Shown: positions 23,425 through 37,900, numbered from the stretch's first letter. The stretch is DNA of 64,000 bases from Ananas comosus (GCF_001540865.1 NC_033629.1:3652065-3716064); one strand, 5' to 3'. Made by a program: numbers and translations. The notes: generated by a model not told the origin, from the letters alone.

Positions 23425-23522
23425 CAAAAAAAAAAAGCCTCCATTTACAAAGAAATTATTATTAGACGCAAAAACGCTCCACTCTCTCCAACTACTGCGC
23501 TTCGTCTTCTTCTTCCTCGGAG

Positions 23523-26500
23523 ATGCTTCGCTCACCGCTCCGTCGTGGTGAGCGACCCCTAAACCCTAACCTGTCGCCATTTCCCAATCCATTCTCCCCC
23601 ATCTCTCTCTCTCATCCAAACCCTAATTCGCGAATTTTACTCTCTTTTGCAGCATATAGGGTCCGCCCATGGCAATCTCCCGCCGCCGCCGCCCTCGCCG
23701 TGCTCCGCCTCTCCACCGCCGCCGAGGCATCCCCGATCCGCAAATCCCCACCTGTGAGTTCTTAATCCCTTCGTATTATTCGTTTCCACGCCGTTCCTCC
23801 TCAAATTTGTGTTGAAGATCGCGTTTTTACTGGAGAAAAAAATGGCAGGCTAGGGTTCGGAATCTCATCGGAGGTGAGTTCGTGGAGTCCCAATCGGAAG
23901 AGTCGATCGACGTGATAAACCCTGTATGTTGTTGTGATCTTTCTTCTTGTGATGTATTGGTAATTGCTTTGGATTTTAGTGTAAAGTTGTGTCTTTTTTA
24001 TTGGATGTATAGGCCACTCAGGAGGTTGTTTCTAGGGTTCCCTTAACTACGAAGGAGGAGTTTAAGGCCGCTGTCGATGCGGCAAAGGGTGCTTTTCCTC
24101 AGTGGAGGAACACTCCTGTTACTACGCGGCAGCGGGTCATGTTCAAACTCCAAGAGCTCATTCGGAGGGACATGGTTAGTATGCTTCAGGACTTTGTTAT
24201 AATCTAGTTGAGTTTCTTGTGATCTTTCTACATTTGTGTCTTTCAGGATAAGCTTGCCTTGAATATTACCACAGAACAGGGGAAGACTCTTAAGGATGCT
24301 CAGGGCGATGTTTTCCGTGGATTAGGTTAGCTTAGAAATGCATAAGAACATCTAACATTAGTATGTGATAAGCTTTGATAGTTTACTTATTTTGGTACTA
24401 TGGAACTTTTGGGCTTAGTTATGGATTTCATTGAGAAATTAATGAATGGCTGCCCAATAGATGGGTTAGTTTGTGATGGTGTTGGGTTTGCTCTTGTAGA
24501 GGTGGTGGAACATGCTTGTGGAATGGCAACTCTACAGATGGGGGAATATGTGACCAATGTGTCACATGGGATCGACACATATAGCATCAGGGAACCACTC
24601 GGCGTATGTGCGGGGATTTGCCCATTCAATTTTCCTGCTATGATTCCTCTATGGGTAAGTCTGCATTTACGCTGTACCTTAATTCATTTCTCTTATGTTT
24701 GATCATACACCTTGATCATCATCGTGACAATCGGTACAGAACCTATCATGTTCAGAAGTTATTGTTTTGAAGAGCTCATTTTTCCACTCGTGTATTCTGT
24801 AATTGTGAACTGTATATATGGATTCAAGTAAAGTTCTCTACTTAATGTTTTGTGGCTGCATTACTGTGCAGATGTTTCCAATGGCAGTCACTTGTGGCAA
24901 TACTTTTATTTTAAAGCCATCAGAAAAAGATCCAGGTGAATGTTTCAGAATATTATTTCTTCCATAGGATTGGTGAAATAAGAATTTTGCATTGTTAACT
25001 TCACATTCTATGATTCTTTCACATTTTTTCTTACAGAAATAGAAAGCAGACGCCAGTGCTGTAAAAAGGATTTATGTCCCTTTAACGTGTACTTTTTATT
25101 TGTAATTATCTTAAATATGCTCTACCGTATACTATGCTTTGACATTCGGTTTAATGGTAGGTTCTAATGAAGTTAAATTTTGGCTTCTATATTGATATCG
25201 AGTTGGATATTTTATCTTAGGCTGATAGTGGCATGTTAGAATAGATAATGAAACTTAGAAACATCTATTGATCATCTAAATGTTACAGTTTTTGATTGTT
25301 AAACTGAATAGATTGTGGTTGATTCAGGCTTCAAGCATATGTTGCTTGCTTTGTTATTGAATGGTGTATTATTTTGCAATAAATAGGGCCAACTAACAGA
25401 TGAACTGAATATCCTATCACATCTGATATGATATATATAAAATTGTGGAATTTGGAGGTCATACATGAAGCCACATCATCCCTTCCTATAAAAAACATAC
25501 ATTTTACTGGGGGGATTTGTAAATGACGTGAAGTTTTACACCTGTTTGTTTAGGGTGTGTTATGTTGATGTAAAAGTAGGTGGAAAAAAAATTTCGATTG
25601 AAAAATGGTTTGTAGCTTGTTTGGTTCGACGTAAAAAAAATTTTCGTGAAAAACAATTTACAGATTTGAGGGAAAATTTTCCCTTTCGTTTTCCGCGTGA
25701 GAGCGGCGGAAAACAAAAAGGAGGAAAAAACACGGGTCATGGCAGCGTTTTTACACGGTCTGTGGACCGCGTGAGAGGAAGGTCCACGGTGGACCTCTCA
25801 CTCATTATATATATATATATATATATATAAATTTATTTATAAATATATATTTATTTATAATAATAATATATATAGTATAGTAATGGTTATATATTAATAA
25901 TATATAATAAAAATATATTAAATAGTTTTTCATTTATTTTTTTTTCCTTTCAACTAAACAACAGTCATGAAAAACTACTTTTCTTTTTCTACAAACCAAA
26001 CACTAAAGAGCGTAAATTTTGTTTTCCTCCGAAAAGTTTTTTTCCACTGGAAATTTTTTTCACAGTTTTACGTAGAACCAAACACACCCTAGCGAAAGGA
26101 TAAGCATCCCTTAGCAAAAGGACGTATTTACTGATTAGCATAGTTTTTCACCTTTTCGTTTAGCAAACCTTAACGATAGGACGAGTTTTCTAATAAGCAT
26201 CCCCTAGCGAATGTTTTGAGTTCACCGATTTAAATAATATCCTGTGCATCTTCATCACTTAAGAAAAGATTTTCTCTTCTCGACCTCAAGGTTAGAGTAC
26301 GTAAACTGAACATTATTTTATTTTCAATCTTTTTCTTAATTTTTTTTCTCTTGAATTTTCCTAATTTTATATATTTTATTTATTAAATTTTATTCAAACA
26401 ATTAAATAAATATGATACAACTAATTAAATAAGTATTTCAAATAAATAAACAGTTAGATTTTTAGATAAAAACTTATACTATCTTTGACCTATATATCAT

Positions 26501-28051
26501 TATAGATCTAGAATATTTAAAACATATCCTAAATTACTTGAGAAAAAAATTATTTGAAATATTTTAAATCGGTACTTGAGTTTATCGTTATTGCTATTTT
26601 TAATATATTTTAGCAGTCCCTTACATTATGAATTCTCGAGTGTGCATCACACGGGTATTAAATTTGTAATACAAATAAAAGTAGAGACTTGTAGTCACGT
26701 GAAAGCTAGCACCACGGCTCTCAAAGTGAATTTCTGTCAGCACTTGGAAATTGGAATGGAATAGAATCACTTAGAGAGATTCTTTTGCAAGGCTAATCAT
26801 GAATGATTTTTTTTTTTTTTTAGGTGCTTCAATGATGCTTGCTGAGCTAGCACTGGAGGCTGGCTTACCAAATGGAGTCTTGAATATTGTTCATGGCACC
26901 AATGTAAGATCTGCTCTTAACATTCTTGTCTTGCTTCACAGTTTCTGTTGGACTCCAAAATATTTTACTCCCAACTAGCAATGTTGTTGGCATCGCGGCA
27001 CATTATGGGCACTGCTAATTCTGGAAAGTACTGAAGGAACAAAACATGATGGTCATCAAATAGGCTGATCCTTAGAAGATGTTATCCTTGTTTTCTGGAT
27101 GATTCTGTGTATATTTGATATTGTGCCAAGAAAATTTATTTGAATTGCATTGACCTTTGATTCAGAACCATTGTGTGCTTCTTACTTCTTAACGTCAATC
27201 TGTAGTTTCTGCAGCATCTAATTCCATTGTGGAGTTAATTGCTTGTCTCTCACTTTTGCAGGACACTGTCAATAATATTTGCGATGATGATGACATTAAG
27301 GCTATATCATTTGTTGGTTCAAACACTGTAAGTCAAATTTGGACTTGGTGCAATCTGTGCTTATTAGCGTCAAGCACTTGATTTATATTAGACCATATAA
27401 CGCTTTAGCTTCTAACATACTCCCGAAATTGCTTACTCCTTTTATCTTTTCTTGAATTTAGCAGATAAACTGGTAGTGTATGTATGTATATATATATATA
27501 TATATATATATAGAGTTGAGCTAGAATACTATCGGTAGTAAACGAGCCGTTTTACTACCGATTTGTTTTCGATGATAGAACTTCCAAATTGACGATCGGC
27601 TCTGTTGAACATGATCTATACCACTTGAAGTGTTTAGAAATCAAATTTCAAATCTTTTCGACATCATTTACCTAATGATCAAAGGGTTTCAAAATTTGTA
27701 ATTTTAATGGTCGATAAGAGGCGTTTTCTCGCTTAACGGCGTAAAGATATCCAAATCAATTGAATTTTTGTTAGAAAATTCTTTAAACTATTTAAAACAA
27801 GATCTATACTCTTGATCTTGATTACAAGACTCCTATCATCATTTTTTAAAGAGTATTCATTTTCAGCCATTCATTTTTCTGTTCACTTGATGGATAAAAG
27901 AACAATATCGAAAGTGCGTGAAATTTGATTTCTAGGTAGTTTAAATGGTTTAGATCATATTTAACGGAGCCGATCGTCAATTTGGAAACTCTATCATCGA
28001 AAACAAATTGGTAGTAAAACGGCTCATTTACTACCGATAGTATTCTAGCTC

Positions 28052-28126
<75 letters not shown>

Positions 28127-31100
28127 AATTACAACTTTGTATCTCCGAATAAGTTTGGATGATCTTATAGTCACTACTACTACTTTCGCTTGATCATGTG
28201 CATCTTTCTCTACCGTCTTTGACAATATTTCTCTGTATGATCCCCTTTCAAATTGCTGAATTGGATGAAAATGTGCTGAAAGTAACTTGTATTAGTAGTT
28301 TCTATTTTTCCTCGGTTGGAAAATCCTAGAAAGTTTTCTGTTGGAGAGAACAATGTGTTTTAACTGTTTACTTTTTTTTTTTCTTTTTTGCTATTCCAAT
28401 TTTTGGTGTATAGTTTACTGTCATTCATGATTTAAAATTATACATTGGCTGACTTTGGTGTATTTAGCTGTTTATGTTATATATAAATGCTATATAGTAA
28501 TGTAGGAGAAACAGTTGTATGCTTACTTCTACCTTCCTGTGAGGGTTAAACCTGATGGAGAGTTAGATAAGTTATTTATAGGTTATAGTATGCAGAGACC
28601 CTGTCAATTATTGGCAATTTTCGAATAGACCTGTGAACTTTTAATTTTCTCTGCTTAAAATCAGGCAGAGACAGACCCCAAATCAAGTGAGACAATATCT
28701 CTTAATTAAAATAACCAATTAAGGGGTGTCAATTAAAAACAAGCAGGTTTGGGATCTATTTGTGAAACAGCCTATTGAGCGAGTCACAGTACATTCTTCA
28801 CTTTATTTAGACTGTCTATTTTGCCTAAGCTGGTCTTTTAACGCTATATTGATTATCCTTGAATTTTATGAGAATAGTCATTCTGGATTCATGTATATAA
28901 ATAAATATATAATAGTCTATTGAATGTCTTGGCATGACATGTGGCAGCTTATAACGTTCTATTTCCTCTCCATGCTTCTAGGCTGGGATGCACATTTATG
29001 CTAGAGCAGCAGCTAAGGGGAAACGTGTCCAGGTGAACTCATACATCTTTTCAGCATTATTCATGTGACTGTGCTCCTTCACGAAAGACAGTGACTTAGT
29101 TTTGTTTGGTTATCTCTCTCCCATAGATGGCTGTTTGTCATTTTCCATACAAGTTTCAAGTGACATCTTCTAAATATTAGTCTTTTCTTTAGTCAAACAT
29201 GGGTGCGAAGAACCATGCAGTTGTCCTTCCTGATGCTAGTGTTGATGCTACATTGAACTGCCTTGTTGCTGCTGGCTTTGGTGCAGCAGGGCAAAGATGC
29301 ATGGCATTAAGCACTACTGTTTTTGTTGGAGACTCAAAACCATGGTATAATTTCTTCAATACGATCTTTTGATGTCTTTAGTCAAATATCATATTTAATA
29401 GTTTATGTTGTTATTCTTGTAATAATCTGTGCGTGTGGACTTTCACTGACTTTTTTTTAATTGCAGGGAGGATGAATTAGTAGAACGTGCCAAATCTTTG
29501 AAAGTAAGTGCAGGAGTAGAGCCTGGAACAGACCTCGGTCCGGTGATCAGTAAGCAGGTGTGATCTATTTGAGAGAGAATGATTAGTTCATGCCATTCTT
29601 TTTTAGTAGTATATGATTTAATTGATGTTTTATGTGCCATGAGTGGATTAAGAGTAACAGAAGTGGAACAATAAGAAGTTGCAACTTCGTCGAAAGAAGT
29701 TGCAACTTCTTTAACGTTTGTCATAATTATACTTTTCTTCACTATGTCTGAAGAATTTTGAACTGCTTGTCAGAAAAAAAAAGAAGAACTTGTCCATCAA
29801 AAGAATTTGCAATTGCCTAAACCCTGGCATGATGACACTGATTGGCAGAGCATTTTATCAATGAGTCATTGTATGAGAGCAATCATGATAACATTCAAGA
29901 GGCTTTTTTCAAACCATTCATGGATCATCTAGTATGGAAAATATTATTTGGATTTCTGATATTTGGAACCATAAGTAATATAGAATATCAGTTTTCTGCT
30001 AGAAAGGTGATCTGCTAGTATATTGGAAATCATTTATCTTAAATCCTGGAAACGTGTATGATGGATTCAGAACAGTGGGACTTTTGTTTCAGAATTGATT
30101 TTAAACTCTGAAGAGAGGATCTGAGAGAGCTTTCATCAATTAGAGATGCATCCCTGGGAGTCTATTGATGAAATAACTGACTGATGACGTCTTGAAAACT
30201 TCTTGGCGATTTAATCTTAAAGTTTTTGTTGTATTTGTTTTGTTCTGTCACTTTACTGGGTATTGGTTTTGGAAATGTTGGACAAATTGTTTTATTTTTC
30301 ACTGCTAACCTTTTTTCACTAATTTTGGCACCGCATAATATAATTGATATGATATGTGATATGATATTTTAAGAAATCATAAAAATGGTTTTTCTTATGT
30401 TATCTTTTAATAGTTTCTTTTATAAAATTTTCAATCAACAGGCGAAGGATCGTATTTGCAGATTGATTCAAAGTGGCATTGAGAGTGGTGCTCGAGTTGT
30501 GCTTGATGGAAGGAATATTGGGGTAGGGACTTGTTAAATTATCATATTGATACCTATAGTTATACATTGATCTTCCTGAAATATGTTGATACAATTCATC
30601 TATTGGAACACAGTTTTACCTAATTGTTTGGTTTGGTATAATCTGTGGTAAAGAGTAGCAATGCTTAAAACATCTGCTGCTAGGCAGTTCCTGGAATGAG
30701 CATGAAAAATCAAAGCTTCAGTTTCTTTTAAACAGATAGAGATGGACCTAGCAGTTGCCAAACTCCAAATCACTATTAACATTATACATCTTTCATCATC
30801 TATATAGGTTCCCGGTTATGAGGATGGCAATTTTGTTGGTCCAACCATTTTAGCTGATGTTACGAGTGACATGGAGTGCTACAAGGTATATGAGTTATAT
30901 GTCACCATTTTGATGTTGCTGTTTTTTTCATAGTATGAAAGTTTTTGCGAAGTAAGTATCTCTATCAGTACATTTGATGGCAATTTTACTGAACTTGAAC
31001 AGGAGGAAATCTTTGGCCCAGTTCTTCTCTTGATGAAGGTTAGACTAGTGTTTTATGGTGTCTTGAAAAAAATTTCCTCACTGATACTGACAGTGTCATC

Positions 31101-32701
31101 CAATCACAGGCTGAAAGCTTAGATGAGGCCATCAAAGTTGTTAATAGCAACAAGTAATGATTATCTCCCTTGGATGTTGGAATATTTAGATATAGCTTTG
31201 TTTAATCCGAGTAATCATCTCTACCTTGATACCTTCTTGGCTCAGGTATGGCAATGGAGCATCCATATTTACCACATCAGGTGTGTCTGCGAGGAGATTT
31301 CAGAGTGAGATAGAAGCCGGCCAGGTAGGATCTGGTTCCCAATTTTTTTTTTTTTTTTGGTATCCTGCTATGTAGATGTTGAAATTTCAGTATGGTGCAG
31401 GATGAGAATCTTCTCTGTATTAGTTATGAAGAATGATAGAGCAACAATCTACAAATCGGAAGCATGCAGAAGAATAGTATGTAGTGTGAAAGTCGGTAAT
31501 GGTTTTGATGTATGACAAGGGGAAAGTTCTCTTTATTTTTGAGAGAGAGAATGGTTGCATGCTGCCACTTCGTTCATTTTTTTGGAACTTAGCTAGAAAT
31601 ATGAAGCAACTAGGTAATGAACTCGGGACTGTGGGTACCAAATACCAAACAGCAAAACCCTTGCTGCTTGCTCTAGGGATAGTCGGTAACAAGGGGAAAG
31701 TTTTAGGAGATTAAATGAGAGCTATGCTGGAGCTTTTATTTGGAATGGAAATTATTCACTGTTGAAATAGAGATGATGGGTTTTCAGAAGGAAGTTCATA
31801 ATTCATAACGAGGATAGTCTAGACTCTAGGGACATTGAATGTCAAGTTTTGGTGGAAAATAAGTATACTTTTAAAATCACCAAGCCTGTTTGTAGGGAAC
31901 AATGAAGCAAAGTTAAACGGTAATTATCAACTTAGGTATTGGAAATCACGTGGACTGACACTACTGTTGTACGTGTGTTGCAAAAGTCTCGTGCGTAGGG
32001 TGGAGGAAGAACATATTCTGTATAAGAGTTCTCTTATTACATTGGCTTGAACATACGCCTTTCTTCCCTCATTGTACTACTCCTTGATCTAGGAAAATGA
32101 CGACAGAAAAGCAACGAAGTAAAAAAGAACATAAAGAAATCATCTAGATTGACATACCAAAAAGAATTAATGTCATCCAAAGTGTCCAATCCTGCATAGA
32201 TCACACCTTTAACTGAGGGTTCTCCCTATGTCTCTAGTATATTTTGGATCTTGTTGATTCTTTGCATCTTTCAGTCTTTCCATGAGCTCTACTTGATTCT
32301 TTATGACAGAATATCATTTTTGCTTCTCTACTCGTCCTTCTAATTCTTCTCAAAATTTATATTAACCTCTAACACATTGTATATTTTCTGTTGAAGGTTG
32401 GCATTAATGTGCCGATTCCAGTGCCACTTCCATTCTTCTCATTCACCGGCTCCAAGGCCTCTTTTGCTGGAGATCTGAACTTTTATGGTATGGCATTCAA
32501 CGACTGATATCTAACTTTGTCTTGCTACTGCAATCATTCATTAGCTTCTGAATGGATAACATTAACGAACTACGACTACTAATCGCAGGCAAAGCTGGTG
32601 TACAGTTCTACACTCAGATCAAAACCGTCACACAACATTGGAAGGACTCTTCGTCGAGCCAGGGAGTATCACTTGCTATGCCCACATCGCAGAAGTCGTA
32701 A
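23523..32701 (+). CDS. ALDH6B2: Methylmalonate-semialdehyde dehydrogenase (CoA-acylating), mitochondrial
   Basis: This enzyme oxidises malonate or methylmalonate semialdehyde to acetyl- or propionyl-CoA with NAD and CoA, in mitochondrial valine and beta-alanine breakdown. There are nineteen coding exons: 23523-23547, 23653-23753, 23849-23923, 24013-24174, 24247-24325, 24500-24654, 24872-24935, 26824-26903, 27262-27327, 28982-29032, 29193-29344, 29467-29557, 30442-30522, 30808-30885, 31003-31038, 31110-31153, 31246-31324, 32397-32487 and 32589-32701. All have GT-AG borders and the joined frame is open for 540 codons. The N-terminus ([15 protein letters not shown]) is Arg-rich and Ser/Ala-rich, as in a mitochondrial presequence. 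Family motifs are [34 protein letters not shown] (cofactor site), [11 protein letters not shown] with the catalytic Cys at about residue 322, and [11 protein letters not shown]. The start is the first ATG in frame. A MITE lies about 100 bp upstream. Confidence 0.96.
25551..26091. mobile_element. PIF- or hAT-like MITE in ALDH6B2 intron 7
   Basis: The ends TAGGGTGTG and CACACCCTA are inverted, and the inner arms also pair (GTAAAA and TTTTAC types, AACCAAACACA). Mid-element are the hairpin GGTCCACGGTGGACC (about 25778) and a TA-rich core. No coding capacity. The target duplication (TA or TTA) is ambiguous. Confidence 0.68.
27513..28057. mobile_element. Long-TIR palindromic element in ALDH6B2 intron 9
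   Basis: It starts GAGTTGAGCTAGAATACTAT and ends in its inverse (ATAGTATTCTAGCTCAACTC). The arms are about 100 bp long and contain ACTACCGAT and TTTTCGATGATAGAA blocks. A relative with the same inner blocks is at 62609-63157, and a truncated one is at about 43868-44056. A (CT)n(TA)n microsatellite follows at 28051-28122. No ORF of note. Confidence 0.8.
28051..28122. repeat. (CT)n(TA)n microsatellite
   Basis: About 20 CT units run into about 16 TA units, abutting the right end of the palindromic element within an ALDH6B2 intron. Confidence 0.9.
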
Positions 32702-32888
32702 ACAGAGTGTTCCGTGCTTTGATATCGTTAGATGTGGTGCTGTAGTGCTACTCGTGTTCAATAGGGTCTGTAAAATAACCGAATAAGAGAATGTCGTGAT
32801 TAGAATAATTTATCAATAAGACACACTTTGGGACTGCCACATTTTCTCTAAAAACTCTAACGCTAAATTGACTGCATCATTTAAATAT

Positions 32889-33227
32889 GGGAAAATTTCA
32901 AAAACCCTCCTGTGGTTTTGTAGTTTCTTACTTTGGCCTCCTGTGGTTTAAATGGTATCAAATTGCTCTCATGTGGTTTCGTTTTTATTTCTTCGGTAGC
33001 TTTTTTTGTTAATATTTTATTAAATTATATACGAAAAACTTTATATACTTATCTAGATTTATCAAATATTCACTTTAGTATGCTTTAATTTTAACTTTAT
33101 CACTGATTTAAGAAGATAAGAAAAAGAGGAAAAAAAAACTACAGGGAGGCAAATTGATACATTTTAAACTACAGGGGGGCAAAGTGAGAAACTACGAAAC
33201 CACAGGGAGAGTTTTTGAAGTTTTTCC
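32889..33227. repeat. Fold-back 'CTGTGGTTT' element, copy A
   Basis: The left arm (GAAAATTTCAAAAACCCTCC, then TGTGGTTT repeats) and the right arm (AACCACAGGGAGAG, TTTTTGAAGTTTTTCC) are inverted. It begins 188 bp after the ALDH6B2 stop codon. It is one of five related copies in the window and has no ORF. Confidence 0.8.
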
Positions 33228-33741
33228 TTTAAAATATAGCTACTGAATCAGCCAATAAGTCATTGCTGTAACACTTTTTTGTATTTAACTCAACTTTCAT
33301 ATTATTACTTTATGAAAAATATACATGATTTAAACAGAATTATTCGATTAACATGCGAATCAAAGTATCGTATCTTATTTGAGAAATTTGAAGCTTCGGT
33401 AACCAATGGTGTAATTTACTCCAAATAGTAGAAAGCTCCTGCACTGAGAAGCTTGTAGTAATAATTGCAAGATAGCACCAAACAACACTAGAGAATGGAT
33501 GCAATTAACAATTGCAAATGGTACTTATTTTCTTCCTCTTTTTTTTTTTTTAAATTAAATCATTCAATAAGGTGACATCAAGTATCGCTGGATAAATTAC
33601 AATGTGGTGTTAGATGATGATGATGATGATGAATAATTATAATAATAGAACATTGTTCAATCATAGCTTTAATACTGGGAAGAATTCAACAACCCAATTA
33701 GTTTTAAGGAATAAACTACAATGGAAGCAACCCTGTCCAGT

Positions 33742-33799
<58 letters not shown>

Positions 33800-34306
33800 C
33801 CAAATGAGTTCATCTACCATGCAAATTGAATTTATAATAGGGGTGAAAATCGATCCGATAGTACTCCAATCTATATCTGTACTAGTATCTCGACACTAGA
33901 TATGGATACAGATTTGAATTTTGGACAGATACTCAAAACTCGAATTGGATAGAAATAAGAATGGATATGAGTCATAAATCATAAAGTAATCTATTTCATA
34001 ACCCTTAGCACTCATAAATCAGATAAATGAGATTATTATTCTGAAATGGCATATGCGCCGAGTAGGTGCGAAATTTTCTACGGTGGTATCCAAACATGCG
34101 CAAATTTCAGTCTTGTTTTGAGTAAATTCCTAATGATTTAGGAAAGAGGATGTGCCTCCAGGCCTTATCAAAGAAAAATGTGTGAAACTTCTAAAAACTA
34201 TATGCTCCTGTTCTATCCTTAATTTTTCTAAGAAAGGACCAATAGTAAATATGGACATATTGGTACTTTTGGAGAGCTTGGAACATAAGATTATTATTAT
34301 TATACC
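33228..34306. other. Intergenic, AT-rich with a 54-base T run
   Basis: No gene is seen. (ATG)n repeats lie near 33615. An uninterrupted T54 tract spans 33746-33799, possibly the tail of a minus-strand retroposon whose body is no longer recognisable. A GATCCGATA-rich stretch from about 33838 resembles hAT-like termini seen elsewhere here. Confidence 0.5.
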
Positions 34307-34980
34307 AGGAGATGAGATCATGCAATATTTGCTGTGGAGTTGGTGAAGCTTTTTTCTTGTGGCCCCATGATGCATCTTAGGAACTTTCTCAATTAGACAT
34401 TGTTGATGTTGAATTAGGTGGTGATTAATGTAACTTTCCATCGTCGAATTGCCGTTGTTAGTAAGCCTAAAAGATGGGTTAGTTTTCAAAGCCTAAATCA
34501 TCTGTTATGATGCCATGTAATTCAACTGCGACTTTTATAAACAAACGATTGTTCTGATGCCATGTAATTCAATTGTGACTCCTTAGAAATAAATGATTGC
34601 TTACACTCTCACTTCATCATATATACTTAATATTTAGGTGTATATAATACTTAGCACAATTACTAGGAGATGAGATCTTGCCACATTTGCTGTAGAGTTG
34701 GTGCAACTATTTTCTTGTGGCCACATGATGGCCACATGATGCATCTTAGGAACTTTCTCAAATTAGGGCATTGTTGATGTTGAATTACGTGGTGATTAAT
34801 GACCCTTCCATCGTCGAATTTCCGTTATTAGTAAGCCTAAAAGATGTGTTAGCTTTCAAAACCTAAATCATCTGTTTTGATGTAATCCAACTGTAACTTT
34901 TAGAAGTAAACGATTGTGTATGCTCTCACTTGATCATACAAACTTAATCTCTAAGCATATTATACTTCACACAATCACAA
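34307..34980. repeat. Two-copy tandem duplication, 358-bp unit
   Basis: AGGAGATGAGATC at 34307 recurs at 34665. Both copies contain GCATCTTAGGAACTTTCTCAA, a GTTGATGTTGAATTA block and TCCATCGTCGAATT. The second copy has its own 11-bp micro-duplication (GGCCACATGAT twice, near 34720). Divergence is moderate. No gene is recognised. Confidence 0.85.
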
Positions 34981-37900
34981 GGTCATATAATAATTTCCTT
35001 AGTGTCATAATTAAATGCATTTTTGCATTTTGGCAAGGTCTAAAGATGCTAAAGTCAAATTAATAAGAACATAAGAATGGGGAAATAAAATGAAAGTGCT
35101 GGTATAATTTCCTTGTTCTTGTGCAAAGTTCATTATCCAAACGACGCCTCGTTGAAGGCCCTCGATCTGCTATGATGCGTCAGTTTTGTCTCTGTCCAAG
35201 AGTTATAATCTTTTTTCTATAGTTAATTTTTTTTTTTTTTGAATTTTAGTATTAAATAACACTCAATAAATCTTCATATTGAAGCAAAACTAACACATGA
35301 CAGCGAATTAGTAACTCGCCAATGAAGCATCGTTGGGACCTTCCCTTTGAAGTTTTATCCCAAATAGAGACTCAAAATGGTTTGGTTTTAACTATCCAAA
35401 AAAGCAGTGTTTGATTTGTGTCCACATCACTTAAACTTGTTTCTTTGTTCTATAAATTTATCCCTTGCTATTTATTGGAACACTTGGCTTTTATATTTGG
35501 TTACATATCCAAAATGAGCTTTCTATAATAAACATGCCCACTACTGATTTGTCATGTGCTAAATGCAGAGAATTAATGATTAGTATAAAAATTTGGTTGC
35601 AACTGCTCAACTTAATGCTAAGTAAAGATGCTCTTGTACTCATTCCATAAATGTTGATCTACTTATTTTGCTTCTATTAATACTTAAACCTAATTTTAAC
35701 AATGTATTTTTTTCTTTTTGTTTGTTTGTTTTTTTTTAATAAGAGATTGGGTTTTACTAGAAAAACATAGGGTATGATGCTTCACCTAGCAAAATTTTTT
35801 AGATTTTTTTTTCTAAGGAAATCTACATTCTATGTAGGGCTTTTTTTAATAATTTTTTTTTAAAAAAAAAATTATAGTTTTTAATTTGTACATTAATTCT
35901 ATTTGATCCAACTCGGAGCCACGTTACGAGAAAAGTGAAATATTGTGAATTATTTACCATCTTTAAAAAAGGTAAGTCATTTACTATTTTTTAGATTGTT
36001 GTTGTTATTTATATGTTTTTCTGTATGGGCTGTATTAAGAACGGTGAACAATTCATCATCTTTCAATTATTATTCTACCGTGACACTGAACGGGAGAAAA
36101 TAGAGTTATTTAGTCAAGTAAATTATTTAGCCAAATATAAACTTTTTAAGGGTTAATTTGAAAAAAATTCAATTTAATTTCACATAATAATTATTATTAT
36201 TATTATTATTGGTTAGCTTGCATATAGTGCATCTTGTCAAGTTGTGGGATGATATTCTTTTAAAAGATTAAAAAAAAAATTGCCATTTGCTCCCACAATC
36301 AATCACATAATAAAACTTCAATTTCAAAATATAAAAAAAATGAGGAAAAAAAAAATCAAGCAACCCTAAAGTTACCATCATCTTATTGTTGAAATTTTTT
36401 ATTAGAAAATTGTGAGCTAGAGTGCACATGCCTTTGATGTGAGCCTCAAATTAGGGCACCATACAAGACAAATATTCCATTGGATGCAATGTCAGCTAAA
36501 GCCATAAATACAAACAACACATCAAAAATAAATATTTTGATGACCCCTACATGATGTAGATCTATGGATTATATTCAGCAATCATTCTAATAATAATAAA
36601 ATTCTCCTATACTCAAATCAGCGATAAAATCTTTATAGCTTAATGTACACAATTTTTATATAACGAGAGAGTTCTCCGTACTCAAATCAGCATAAAATCT
36701 TCACAGCTCAGTGCATACGATTTTTGCATGCGATTTTTATATAAATGAGAGAGGCTTTTACTTATTTACTTCCTCACTACTAGTCAAAAATTTTAAATTT
36801 ATCGTGAAATTATCAAAATATTTTTTAAAACTGAATTTTATTAGTATAAGAGAAATGAGAATATTTGAAGGGAATTTTTGAAATCAATAATAGTATTTTG
36901 ATTCTTCACGATTAAATAAGATATATTTTTTGGAGTTTTGAAGGATATGTTAGATATTATCTTTATATGAAAAGATTTTGCTGTCCATTCATGAAAATTT
37001 GTTGAAATTTCGAAAATCTATATTTAAAAGTGAATCCGACCAAAAACTTAAAACTCGAAACTCATCCGGAACCTGAAACAATCATTTAACTTTACCATAT
37101 TTCATAACATATTATATTAAAATATAAACCTTTAAAATACAAATTTAAATATAACACTGTACATTCACATATATATTCTATAATGTAACATTTGTTTCGT
37201 TTCGGGTTTAGATCGAGTACAGATACTATAATTCATATCCAAATCCAAATTTGAATAGGTAAGATTTTTATTTTTATATCCATATTCGAAATTTGGACTT
37301 ATATTTTTGACTTGCAAAATCCTGTGCAGTGTCTGTCTTCCTTCTCAAATATGGATAAATTTGGCTTGATCATGCTAGTCCAGACCTGCTCGTCCTCTAA
37401 GACCAAGTGTAAGAAAGAAAGAGATGCCTGTGAAAATTTTTTTAAAAATATATATTATTTAGAGAAAATAGAGTATAATATTGAAGCTTGGAATTTGGGA
37501 ATGATTTATGTTGGAAATTTTAGGGCAGTGAAAATTTACAAACTGGATAGCCAACGTATTTAGGAATCGGAATCGAATCGAATTGCTTGTTTTACAAGCC
37601 TACTTGGATCGTCATTGTCTTAATGCTTCTAGATCTCCAACGTATCTCGCCTTCTCTTACGCCTACGGCTTACGTCGTGAATCGAATGCATCGGATGCCA
37701 ATCGAAGAGGGCTACGAGAGTCCTTTTCTATATCCATCTTGATTCCGGGAACGTAGGTGGAAATTCCAGAGAGAAAGAAAAGAGAAGGAGAATGGATTCT
37801 TTTAGATCGAATTAGTATTAGATCATATGATACAGAGAAAAGGGATGTATATATAGAATATTGGACCCCTAAATATCCTGAATCTCACATACTGATTAAG

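Noticed and set aside
24387..24702. Frames spanning ALDH6B2 exon 6 and its antisense
   Set aside because: Part of the spliced ALDH6B2 coding sequence read through introns, and its shadow.
33614..33829. 71-codon frame with a poly-Phe run
   Set aside because: Translation of an (ATG)n repeat followed by a T54 run.
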